Source of the DNA: Photobacterium profundum
GTDB taxonomy: Bacteria; Pseudomonadota; Gammaproteobacteria; Enterobacterales; Vibrionaceae
Reading direction: 5' to 3'
Length of the DNA stretch: 64,000 nt
Assembly: GCF_003026285.1 (NCBI RefSeq)
Contig: NZ_PYOD01000011.1
Coordinates: forward strand, 62,001-126,000
Program-made: the position numbers and the translations under genes
Notes under the pieces: model-generated
What the model was told of the DNA's origin: nothing
Databases searched by the model: none
What the model saw: the letters and a program-made list of their open reading frames with translations, nothing else
Shown here: positions 51,587-59,549 of the stretch, in pieces
Position numbering within the stretch: position 1 is the first letter of the stretch
How the letters are laid out: every line of letters begins with the position of its first letter

Positions 51587-52026
51587 GATTGTATCTCTCT
51601 GTATTTATTTGTAGCTCAATAGTCTTAATTGCCATCGAGTCTGTTTTTGTTTTGCGCCCTGATTTTAGTCTTCTGGTGCCACGTTATCTTTGGGGTTGTT
51701 CACATTTTTCTGGCACTGCATTTTGACTTAACCGATGATGATGCTTGTTGTTTAGGGTATTTTGCGACAATTACTGGGTGAATATGCTTTTAGTCATATT
51801 TTATGGTAATTGGTTTTATGCGTAATACGAAATGGGTATATGCAGCTAAGCGGTGATTATAAGGCGTTTATGTCTTTTTATGTTGTTATCACTAAGCGCG
51901 TGTCTATGCGTTTTTTTTCAATAAGTCGTAGGTTTTAAGTTTTTTAAAAGTGAATAGGGTGGAACTTTATGCACTCTGCTTATGGGTAAAAGTGTGCGAA
52001 AGGTAGGGCATAAATCAGAAGAAACA
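51587..52026. other. Divergent intergenic region, carrier gene / rraB
   Basis: About 440 bases with no gene, T-rich on the plus strand from about 51640 on. It should hold the carrier promoter on the minus strand. Nothing else is recognised before the FNR-like site at 52027. Confidence 0.5.
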
Positions 52027-52040
52027 TTGATAAATATCAA
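52027..52040. promoter_or_regulatory. Consensus FNR-type binding site
   Basis: TTGATAAATATCAA is an exact match to the FNR consensus TTGAT-N4-ATCAA. It lies 91 bases before the rraB ATG and about 640 bases before the carrier ATG (440 before the leader ORF). Because the deiminase pathway is anaerobic in many bacteria, control of the carrier transcript is plausible; rraB is the nearer gene. Confidence 0.6.
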
Positions 52041-52130
52041 TTTTATTGAACGGTATGACTAACCGATGGTAATTACTATCAATCCATGCGATATTTGCCT
52101 GCAAATTTATTCCTCTATTGGAGTTATCCC

Positions 52131-52538
52131 ATGTCTTATGCAGAACTGATTGAAGAGCAAAAGGAAGAAACCCGCGATATTATTGCAGCATTGCTGGAAG
52201 ATGGCAGTGAGCCTGAAGCACTTTATACGATTGAGCACCACTTCTCGGCAGATACATTTGCTGAGCTAGAAGCTGCTGCAGTAGAAGCATTTAAAATGGG
52301 CTTTGAAGTACTCGAAGCAGAAGAACTTGAGCTAGCTCCTGAAGATGGTGGCGGCAAAGTTGTTTGCTTTGATGCCGTGATGGAGTCAGCACTGAATGCT
52401 GAACTGATTGACGAGCAAACTGAAAAGCTAATTGCACTTGCTGATAAACATGATATTGATTATGACGGTTGGGGTACTTACTTCGAGTCTGATGAAGATG
52501 ATGATGAAGATGAGTCGGAAGATAAGCCAGAAGCTTAA
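52131..52538 (+). CDS. rraB: Regulator of ribonuclease E activity B
   Basis: Binds RNase E and inhibits its activity, altering mRNA decay. It is 135 residues and very acidic. It begins MSYAELIEEQKEETRDI, with DGSEPEALYTIEHHFSAD near residue 30-45, then DYDGWGTYFE and a C-terminal run of Asp and Glu, as in E. coli RraB (138). The start is the ATG at 52131, following GGAG; a longer in-frame start at 52086 has no homology. In E. coli rraB is next to argI; here the arc genes and the carrier lie between. Own terminator at 52560. Confidence 0.95.
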   Translation: MSYAELIEEQKEETRDIIAALLEDGSEPEALYTIEHHFSADTFAELEAAAVEAFKMGFEVLEAEELELAPEDGGGKVVCFDAVMESALNAELIDEQTEKLIALADKHDIDYDGWGTYFESDEDDDEDESEDKPEA

Positions 52539-52559
52539 TACTTATCGTTAGTTAAAAAG

Positions 52560-52585
52560 AAGCCGACTGAAGTCGGCTTTTTTTT
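52560..52585 (+). terminator. Terminator of rraB
   Basis: Stem AAGCCGACT/AGTCGGCTT with a two-base centre and a following run of T. Confidence 0.87.
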
Positions 52586-52766
52586 GTCTGTAATTTGATT
52601 AGAACATCGGTTAACGTCGTTAATTTTGTCAAACTTTTACTCGGCTCACAGAGATACAATTCTCACCTCTATTTCGATCTATTAATGTCTTATAGCTTGC
52701 GTTTGCCCCTCATTTTAATCTCATTCTCATCTTATTATGTTGTTGTTGGTTTTTCTGGAGCACGTA

Positions 52767-55205
52767 ATGACAATCTCTTTAAATGGTCAGTGGTTACTGG
52801 CTTGTGTGCAGCGTAACTCGATTCAAGATATCGCTATTTCATTTCCAGGTGACGTACATTCAGCCTTGCTGGATGTCGGCATTATTCCTGAACCGTACTG
52901 GGCTGATAATGAAGCTAAAGTACAATGGGTCAGTGAGTGTGATTGGGTTGTCTCACGCCATTTTGAACTGACAGAAGATGATATAGCCTGCAAGGCTTTA
53001 GATTTGGTGTTAGATAATCTCGATACCGTGGCTGAAATACGAGTAAATGGTCACAGTGTTGCTGATTTTCAAAATATGTTTATGCGTCATAAAGTGAATA
53101 TTTTACCCTGCTTATTGGTGGGTAATAATAGGATTGAAATCGTATTACATCGCGCAGATATTGCTGCTAAAAACCGTGCAGATCGTTTACCGTTCCCTAT
53201 CCCATGGGCGGTGGGTAACAACCAGATCCCTCATATGAATACCCTCCGTAAAACCCAATGCCATACAGGGTGGGATTGGGGGCTTTGTTTATCTGTTATT
53301 GGTATTTATGGCGACATTCTGCTTCAGCCTATTCAACAGGTGCGTGTGAGCCATGTGAGTACCGAGCAGCATTGGGATGATTGGCGTTGTGATCTTGAGG
53401 TCACGATTCATTATGAATCAATACCTAACTCAGGATTAGCATCCGCATCTGTTTCATTTGATGGGCAAACGTATCATTTGGCATTGGATCAAACATCGAC
53501 CCAATCAACCGTGCTATTTAGAGTGGATCATCCTAAGCGCTGGTGGCCAGCAGGTTACGGTAAGCAGCGGTTGTATGACTTACAGGTTGTGGTTAATGGC
53601 TACCATATCGAGAAAAAAATAGGGCTTCGCAAGCTTGAATTATGCACTGAAGATGATGACATCGGCCAGAGCATGGTATTTAAAGTTAACGATGTGCCAA
53701 TCAGCGCTAAAGGTGCGAATTGGATTCCTATGGATGCACTGCCAAGCCGGATAAATGATCAGCGTTATCGGCAATTACTTGAAGATGCGGTTGCCGCCAA
53801 TATGAATATGCTGCGGGTATGGGGCGGTGGTATGTATGAAAAAGACATTTTTTATCAATTGTGCGATGAGTTAGGTTTACTGGTTTGGCAAGATTTGATG
53901 TTTGCATGTGCGCTGTACCCATCAACACCTGATTTTATTACTGAAGTACAAGCTGAAGTGGAATTTCAAGTGAGGCGTTTAAAGGATCACCCTTCAATGG
54001 CTCTATGGTGTGGTGATAATGAAGTGATCGGCGCTATCGGTTGGTATCCCGAATCTCGTGAGAACCGAGAAAAATATGTGGTGAATTACGACCGGCTCAA
54101 TCGCGCGTTATCAGAAACGGTCACGCGTGAAGATCCTTCTCGTCGTTTTTGGGCGAGCTCCCCGTGTAATGGGGAGTTAGACTTTGGCGATGCGTGGCAT
54201 GATGATCATCGTGGTGATATGCATTTTTGGGATGTGTGGCATTCAGGTAAAGATCTCGAAGAATATCGCAGTGTAACCCCCCGATTTTGCTCTGAATTTG
54301 GTTTTCAATCGTGGCCGTCACTGCCAACGGTGCGCACCTTTGCACCTGAAAAAGACTGGAATATCACCTCTCCAAGCTTTGAATCGCATCAAAAAAATGC
54401 TCGAGGTAATTCAATTATTACCGAGATGTTTACCCGTTACTTCCGTTTCCCTAATGGCTTCGCCAACATGCTTTATGTGAGCCAAGTACAACAAGCGCTT
54501 GCAATTAAAACAGCAAGTGAATATTGGCGAGCCCAAAAGCCAGTCAATCGCGGTATTTTGTATTGGCAACTGAATGATTGTTGGCCTGTGAGCTCATGGT
54601 CATCATTAGAATACAGTGGCCGATGGAAGCAACTGCATTACCATGCGCGACGTTTTTTTGCGCCGCAATTGGCGGCGTTTGTGCCTAATGACGGCGGGGT
54701 TGTTTTGCATCTGATTAATGACTCACGAAAAAGTGCTGAATTAAAAGGTGAGGTGGTGTGGCAGAGCTGGCAAGGTGAAATCTTATATCGTGAACCAATC
54801 TCGCAATATCTGGAACCCGATAAAAATATTGTGGCATGGCAATGGTTAGCTGAAGATTTACAGCAGCATGAAGCGGATGGCTTTTTTCATGTGCATTTAA
54901 CCTGTGGACAAGAGGTGATAGAGAATACCTATTTCCCTTTAAGGCCGAAGCATTGTGAACTGGCTGCTCCTGAATTACGCTATGAAGTTGCTGATATTAA
55001 TAACCAGCTTTACGTAATGCTAAATTGTGAACATCCTGCGTTCTTTGTTCATTTGGAATATGCTGGTGAAGGGCGCTTTGACGATTCTAGTTTTACGTTA
55101 GTATCTGAGTATCAGAAACAAGTGAAATATCTTGGCCCAGCGACCTATGAAGAGCTTGTTGCGGGGCTAACTGTTTACCATTTGCACCAGAGCTACCAGC
55201 CTTAA
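52767..55205 (+). CDS. Beta-mannosidase (glycoside hydrolase family 2)
   Basis: Exo-acting enzyme that removes beta-mannose from the non-reducing end of oligosaccharides. It has 812 residues, and no signal peptide, so it is cytoplasmic and needs imported substrate. Order: sugar-binding domain (about 1-170), beta-sandwich (about 185-275), TIM barrel (about 285-610), C-terminal domain. The acid/base glutamate is in WCGDNE near residue 415, and the nucleophile glutamate is in RFCSEFGFQSWPS near residue 512. The start is ATG 52767 after TCTGGAGCACG; an ATG ten codons earlier is in frame. No sugar transporter or regulator is beside it, and it is absent from the E. coli version of this region, so it is an accessory insertion. 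Confidence 0.92.
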   Translation: MTISLNGQWLLACVQRNSIQDIAISFPGDVHSALLDVGIIPEPYWADNEAKVQWVSECDWVVSRHFELTEDDIACKALDLVLDNLDTVAEIRVNGHSVADFQNMFMRHKVNILPCLLVGNNRIEIVLHRADIAAKNRADRLPFPIPWAVGNNQIPHMNTLRKTQCHTGWDWGLCLSVIGIYGDILLQPIQQVRVSHVSTEQHWDDWRCDLEVTIHYESIPNSGLASASVSFDGQTYHLALDQTSTQSTVLFRVDHPKRWWPAGYGKQRLYDLQVVVNGYHIEKKIGLRKLELCTEDDDIGQSMVFKVNDVPISAKGANWIPMDALPSRINDQRYRQLLEDAVAANMNMLRVWGGGMYEKDIFYQLCDELGLLVWQDLMFACALYPSTPDFITEVQAEVEFQVRRLKDHPSMALWCGDNEVIGAIGWYPESRENREKYVVNYDRLNRALSETVTREDPSRRFWASSPCNGELDFGDAWHDDHRGDMHFWDVWHSGKDLEEYRSVTPRFCSEFGFQSWPSLPTVRTFAPEKDWNITSPSFESHQKNARGNSIITEMFTRYFRFPNGFANMLYVSQVQQALAIKTASEYWRAQKPVNRGILYWQLNDCWPVSSWSSLEYSGRWKQLHYHARRFFAPQLAAFVPNDGGVVLHLINDSRKSAELKGEVVWQSWQGEILYREPISQYLEPDKNIVAWQWLAEDLQQHEADGFFHVHLTCGQEVIENTYFPLRPKHCELAAPELRYEVADINNQLYVMLNCEHPAFFVHLEYAGEGRFDDSSFTLVSEYQKQVKYLGPATYEELVAGLTVYHLHQSYQP

Positions 55206-55234
55206 TCGAAGTGCTCGCTAGTTAATAAAAAATG

Positions 55235-55275
55235 AGCCAGTAGAGAAAGCTATTGCTTGCCTACTGGCTTTTTTA
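55235..55275. terminator. Bidirectional terminator between mannosidase and MarR-GNAT gene
   Basis: Stem AGCCAGTAG/CTACTGGCT (55235-55243 and 55261-55269), 17-base loop, with T run after on the plus strand. Confidence 0.75.
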
Positions 55276-55293
55276 TTTAATTACGGATATCAC

Positions 55294-56199
55294 CTAAAAG
55301 GTTTTGAGCATGCGAACTTCACACGCATCGTGACCGGTATCTCCCATAGCATGTGGAATATGAACAAACCCCAATGACTCATACAAGGCAATCGCTTCTG
55401 TTAGATTCTCGGTTGTTTCGAGGTAGCACCCTTTATAGCCGTATTCGCGGGCAAACTTTAGCGCTTTTACCGCTAAGCTTCGGGCTAGCCCTTTGCCACG
55501 CAATTCGTTTAGGAAGTACATTTTCTGCAACTCACATAATCCATCAGTATTGCTTAGTGCTGCAACGCCTCCACCGCCAAGTATTCGATGATCTTTTTCA
55601 ACTACCCAATATTGGCAGCCATCCGGTTGATAAACCTCACTCATTGAATCGAGCGTTGGATCGGCTACGCCATAGCCTTTATCTGCGGTTAAACCATATT
55701 CTGCTGACACCTTTCGAATAATGGCAGCGACGGAAGCATTATCTAAAGGGGTTAATGGACGAAGGGTATAATCGTGTTGTTTGCTAGCGGTATGAATCGC
55801 TTTGTTGTAGCGCGTAAGGCTGTTTTTGAGTTTGGCGATCTCATCGCTGTCCATTTGGTCCAGTACCGTTTGCACATGAAGGTTGAGCTGGGTGTGTAAA
55901 GACGTCAGTGTTTGTTGGCCCAGTAACGTTAGCTGAGAGAGTTGGCTGCGTTTATCATCAGGATTCGGGGTGCTTTCAACTAAACCTAAATTGAGTAAGA
56001 CAGCTAAAGTTCGACTCGCATTCGATTTATCAACCTTGAGTTTATCTGCCATTTGGCTAACGGTGCATGACATATATTCAAGTTCAATCAATGTATGAGC
56101 TTGCACGGGGGTTAACTTTAACAACCCACAATGGTTATCCAGTAAACCGAGTTGGCGAACCAGCTGGCGAGAGAGTTGGCGGAGTTCTTCTGGTTGCAT
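55294..56199 (-). CDS. MarR-type regulator fused to a GNAT acetyltransferase
   Basis: A 301-residue two-domain protein. Residues about 1-140 form a MarR winged helix (TPVQAHTLIELEYM, SQMADKLKVDKSNASRTLAVL with recognition helix, then PNPDDKRSQLSQLTLLG, the wing). Residues about 150-300 form a GNAT N-acetyltransferase (acetyl-CoA loop LRGKGLARSL near residue 243, ALYESLGF near residue 280). I chose the ATG at 56199, which follows GAGAG; the frame also opens at a TTG five codons earlier. The substrate is unknown. It occupies the place where E. coli has yjgM, a stand-alone GNAT, so it may be a distant counterpart with an added MarR domain. Likely autoregulated through the palindrome at 56218. 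Confidence 0.88.
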   Translation of the reverse strand: MQPEELRQLSRQLVRQLGLLDNHCGLLKLTPVQAHTLIELEYMSCTVSQMADKLKVDKSNASRTLAVLLNLGLVESTPNPDDKRSQLSQLTLLGQQTLTSLHTQLNLHVQTVLDQMDSDEIAKLKNSLTRYNKAIHTASKQHDYTLRPLTPLDNASVAAIIRKVSAEYGLTADKGYGVADPTLDSMSEVYQPDGCQYWVVEKDHRILGGGGVAALSNTDGLCELQKMYFLNELRGKGLARSLAVKALKFAREYGYKGCYLETTENLTEAIALYESLGFVHIPHAMGDTGHDACEVRMLKTF

Positions 56200-56217
56200 G
56201 GCATGATCTCTCAAATC

Positions 56218-56244
56218 AATATAGTTGCGATATATATCTATATT
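56218..56244. promoter_or_regulatory. Candidate MarR-type operator
   Basis: AATATAG (56218-56224) and CTATATT (56238-56244) are inverted, 13 bases apart, and enclose a GATATATATC palindrome. The site is 19-45 bases before the MarR-GNAT ATG, where a repressor would block transcription. The rest of the 300-base divergent region up to yjgN is AT-rich with nothing else recognised. Confidence 0.5.
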
Positions 56245-56505
56245 TACTTGCGTACCGCAACAAAGTCAAGCAAAGACCTTTAGTGATAGATTGCTACTTC
56301 TACAGATTGCTAAGAAATAAGTGATTCTTCTGGCGTTATTGCAATTGAAATATTCAAAATTAATATGAATTGAGCTTATTATCATCAGGTTGCAGTATGA
56401 GATACTGGCTATTATTTGTTAAATAAATAATCTGTTGGTGGGTCATTCAATCACTGACCAGATAGCTATCAATGCAGCATTTATAAAAATAAAGGAATAA
56501 TAAAA

Positions 56506-57657
56506 ATGGAAAATCAGGTTAGGTTTTATGGCCGAGGGCGTGAGTTTTTCGGCATCTGGATCGTGAATCTTCTGCTCAGTATTATCACGTTAGGGGTCTA
56601 CTCGGCCTGGGCTAAGGTCAGGACCAAGAAATACTTTTATGGGAATACGGATGTGGCTGGTGACCGATTTGACTACCATGCCAAGCCGATTCAGATCCTC
56701 AAGGGGCGTATCATTGCCATGCTATGTGTCACCGTTTGGTTTATATCGAGTAATTTCTTCCCAGTGGTCTCTGCCATCTTGTTCATTGCTTTTATTTTGC
56801 TGATGCCGTGGCTGATTCGAAACAATACCCGTTTCGATGCCCGAGTGACGAGTTTCCGCAATGTCCATTTTGACTTTACAGGCTCGCTGAAAGAAGCCTA
56901 CGGGGTGTTCCTTGGCTGGCCGGCTCTCTCTTATCTCTTGATCTTTTTGTGTATCTTTTTCGCTGGAGCAGTAGGGGGAAGCTACCCTATCTGCGGTGTC
57001 ATTCTGGGTTTTTTGACCTGTGTTTTCGGCTTTATTCTTTATGCATGGGTATCGGCGCAGGTAGCGTCATACTTCATTAATGGCTACCGATATGGTGATC
57101 GGGCCTTTAGTGGAACCGTTGATCTTAAAGTCTATATCAAAACCTATCTGTTAGGTGGCCTTCTGGGGGCTGCGCTTACTCTGATCCCGCTGATTATTGG
57201 TGGGGTATTGGGTGGATTCTCCCTATTGGCCCAGTTCAGCTCACCAGACCAATTTGCTGATCAGGGCACATCATTGGGGATGGTTGTTGGTATGTTGGCT
57301 GGCTATGCCTGCATGGTTCTTATCATGCTTGTCGTAATGGGTTTTGTACAGGCTAGGTTACGTAACTATCTGTTTGGACAAATTAAAAGTGACGGCGAGC
57401 TAGAATATAGTTTTGGCTCCCAGATGACGGCTTGGGGGCTTGTTGCACTGATGGTTACCAACTTCCTACTGATGGTCGTTACGCTGGGCTTTGCTCGTCC
57501 GTGGGTAATGGTGAGGAGTGCCAACTATGTTGCCGATGTTACGGTCGTAAATGGTGATCTTGAACAGTTGGTGGTTGAAGGTGCCGATATGACAACCAAT
57601 TCAGCAGTGGCAGACGAGGTGGCCAATGCCTTCGATCTGAATATAGGGATCGGATGA
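56506..57657 (+). CDS. yjgN: DUF898 inner-membrane protein (YjgN family)
   Basis: Integral membrane protein of unknown function, 383 residues (E. coli YjgN 398). It begins with a short polar stretch (RFYGRGREFFGIWIVN), followed by about seven to eight hydrophobic spans. The family pattern includes ITLGVYSAWAKVRTKKYFYGN near residue 25-45 (here ITLGVYSAWAKVR) and a similar repeat, VTLGFARPWVMVRSANYVAD, near the C-terminus (VTLGFARPWVMV), suggesting an internal duplication. It overlaps an M48 peptidase gene by four bases (ATGA). Same relative position as E. coli yjgN between rraB and pepA. The gene uses more CTG and ATC than its neighbours. Confidence 0.85.
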   Translation: MENQVRFYGRGREFFGIWIVNLLLSIITLGVYSAWAKVRTKKYFYGNTDVAGDRFDYHAKPIQILKGRIIAMLCVTVWFISSNFFPVVSAILFIAFILLMPWLIRNNTRFDARVTSFRNVHFDFTGSLKEAYGVFLGWPALSYLLIFLCIFFAGAVGGSYPICGVILGFLTCVFGFILYAWVSAQVASYFINGYRYGDRAFSGTVDLKVYIKTYLLGGLLGAALTLIPLIIGGVLGGFSLLAQFSSPDQFADQGTSLGMVVGMLAGYACMVLIMLVVMGFVQARLRNYLFGQIKSDGELEYSFGSQMTAWGLVALMVTNFLLMVVTLGFARPWVMVRSANYVADVTVVNGDLEQLVVEGADMTTNSAVADEVANAFDLNIGIG

Positions 57658-58661
57658 TTGTCAGCGGCTTTTGCCATCCTCCCCGAAGTTCAGAAAAGCG
57701 TAATGCCAGCGTGGAGTTACTGTCGCAAGGCCTATTGCGGCTGGTGACGGAGCAGGAGCAGGAGCAGGAGCAGCAAGAGTTGCCTGTGGCTGAGCTTGAG
57801 ATCAGTGAGCCTCTGGGCGATCTGCCGATTAAGCTGATTTTTCCGAATGGAATGCAATTCATTCCACATGATTCACGGTTGCTAGAGAGCGTCTTTCATA
57901 CTCGCCAACCTTCTCGACTGCATCGAGTCGAGCGGAACTTGTCGATGATTGCAGGTAGCCTAGTGGCGATGGTCATGTTGTTCGTTTTGTTTTTTACCCA
58001 CGGAATGCCTTGGTTAACAGGAACCCTAGTTAAGGTGATGCCGACGCAGGTGTCGGTTGTCGTCGGGGAGCATGTGTTGGCTACGCTGGATGAGCATATT
58101 CTGGAGCCCAGTGAGCTCATTATGGAGCAGCAAACTTCGATTAACCAGAGGTTTGTTGGAATGACCGCCAAGCTGCCGCCGATACCGGTGGAACCCAAAT
58201 TGCTATTTCGCAACTGGGATGCGGGACCGAATGCTATGGCGCTCAGTGATGGCTCGATAATTGTTTTGGATGCGCTGGTTGATCTGGCTGAAACACCGGA
58301 ACAGCTCGACAGTATTTTGCTGCATGAATTGGGACACATTCAGCACCAGCACATAATGAAATCCTTGGTGCGTTCTACCTTACTTTCAGCCTCTGTAGCG
58401 GTGTTAACCGGCGAGAGCACTGGCTTGATTGATACACTTAGTGGAGCTGGAGTGTTTCTGGCATCGCAGGGTTACTCCCGAAGCGATGAGCAAGAAGCGG
58501 ATGCATACGCAGCTGTTCAAATGAAGCGGCTCTATGGCACTGTGCAGCCCATGCAGCAGATGTTTGAAAGCCTGAAATTGCTGGGTGCGAAGGGGGAACT
58601 GCCAGAGTGGCTGAATACTCACCCTGCCTTAGAGTCAAGGATTGAATCGTTGGCCGAGTAA
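57654..58661 (+). CDS. M48-family membrane metallopeptidase
   Basis: Zinc peptidase of the Ste24/HtpX-like M48 family, 335 residues. It has a polar N-terminal part of about 90 residues with a Glu-Gln tract, one membrane span (about 95-113, LVAMVMLFVLFF), then a periplasmic catalytic domain. The zinc site is His224-Glu-Leu-Gly-His228 (HELGH) with a third ligand expected at Glu281 in SDEQEADAY. The ATG overlaps the yjgN stop, so the two are translationally coupled and probably work together. I infer that YjgN is its partner or substrate. The stop codon's last base is the first base of the 162-bp repeat. Confidence 0.83.
   Translation: MIVSGFCHPPRSSEKRNASVELLSQGLLRLVTEQEQEQEQQELPVAELEISEPLGDLPIKLIFPNGMQFIPHDSRLLESVFHTRQPSRLHRVERNLSMIAGSLVAMVMLFVLFFTHGMPWLTGTLVKVMPTQVSVVVGEHVLATLDEHILEPSELIMEQQTSINQRFVGMTAKLPPIPVEPKLLFRNWDAGPNAMALSDGSIIVLDALVDLAETPEQLDSILLHELGHIQHQHIMKSLVRSTLLSASVAVLTGESTGLIDTLSGAGVFLASQGYSRSDEQEADAYAAVQMKRLYGTVQPMQQMFESLKLLGAKGELPEWLNTHPALESRIESLAE
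57750..57773 (+). repeat. In-frame hexanucleotide repeat (GAGCAG x4)
   Basis: Four perfect copies of GAGCAG in the M48 gene, encoding a Glu-Gln tract in its polar N-terminal region. Copy change would alter protein length by two residues per unit without frameshift. Confidence 0.85.
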
Positions 58662-58822
58662 TACCATTCTGGATAAGTAAATAGTCAGATAATTGCGCAG
58701 GAAATGTTGATAATAACAAAGCAGTAATTGAAGTAACTCGTTATTCTAATTATAAAATTTATAATGTGGTTATAAACAATTTAAACCAGCAAGGATGGTC
58801 AAGTACTTGTCTTGATTGGTAT
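58661..58822 (+). repeat. Dispersed 162-bp MITE-like repeat, copy B
   Basis: Same 162-base element as at 40801-40962 but in the opposite orientation. Both ends begin ATACCA when read inward (second end as reverse complement). The element begins at the last base of the M48 stop codon and contains no gene. The two elements match over their full length without gaps. Confidence 0.8.
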
Positions 58823-58871
58823 AACAGTCTTTCTGGGTTTTTGGTTGTTGCTGCTGGCGTGTGTTTTGCGC

Positions 58872-59285
58872 CTAGTGGTGACATACCAGCATATTAAGAG
58901 CGTTGTGACGAGTATCGTTTTCCGTCTGCTCTTTTCGTTGCCAAATACGTTCGTGGAAATAATATACCACGGTATTTATCGCTGGTTCTATCAGCGCCAT
59001 CATGCCGCCAATGAGTGCATCGCCTGTCAGTAAATACACCACAGTAAATGCAACGGAGAAATGTACCATGGCAAAACTGATGGTTTTACTGGCTGGGGCA
59101 CTGTAGTGCGATTTTTTCAATAAATTGGTCTGCCACGCTTTTTCATGGAAGTAAAAGGCCACAGTGTTGACCATCGGTTCGATCATCGCAATCAAACTAC
59201 CGATCAATAGATCGCCAGTTAATAAGTATGCAACGGTAAAAGCGACTGTAAAGTGAAGTGCGGCAAAACTGATGGTCTTTTTCAT
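58872..59285 (-). CDS. Tandem DUF2061 membrane protein
   Basis: A 137-residue predicted membrane protein made of two DUF2061 units. Each has KTISFA-(AL or MV)-HF-(T or S)-VAFTV-(A or V)-YLLTGD, then IEP, then NTV-(A or V)-(F or Y)-YFHE and a tryptophan. The first covers about residues 2-45 and the second about 66-108. Each unit has two hydrophobic segments, so about four spans in all. Function is unknown; the family is small and often single-domain, so the duplication is notable. I start at ATG 59285 (MKKTISFAALHF), preceded by GAGAGGAC; an in-frame upstream extension to 59333 lacks homology. Confidence 0.85.
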   Translation of the reverse strand: MKKTISFAALHFTVAFTVAYLLTGDLLIGSLIAMIEPMVNTVAFYFHEKAWQTNLLKKSHYSAPASKTISFAMVHFSVAFTVVYLLTGDALIGGMMALIEPAINTVVYYFHERIWQRKEQTENDTRHNALNMLVCHH

Positions 59286-59490
59286 GGTGACGTCCTCTCT
59301 CTTGATGCCGCTATTATTACGAATTATTCTCAATTATAAAATTCGATTGTTTATATTAGTTCGATAGGCAAGGACTATTAATATGGGGTGAGGCGGAGTT
59401 GAAAGGCGAAGAGAAAGCATTAGTTAGAATATGTGTGATTCTCAATCATACGGTGGACTATTTATTCTGTTAGCGCTTAGAATTTAAAAC

Positions 59491-59521
59491 AAAAAAAGCC
59501 CGACGCTTACGCGTCGGGCTT
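59491..59521 (-). terminator. Terminator of valS
   Basis: Perfect 11-bp stem AAGCCCGACGC/GCGTCGGGCTT with four-base loop and a run of T on the minus strand, 28 bases after the valS stop. Confidence 0.88.
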
Positions 59522-59549
59522 ATTCAATCATGAACTGTAAAGCGAGGGC

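Noticed and set aside
58812..59033. 73-codon hydrophobic plus-strand ORF at the end of repeat copy B
   Set aside because: Most of it is antisense to the DUF2061 gene, whose membrane-span codons give a hydrophobic complement; start lies in the repeat without a good ribosome-binding site.
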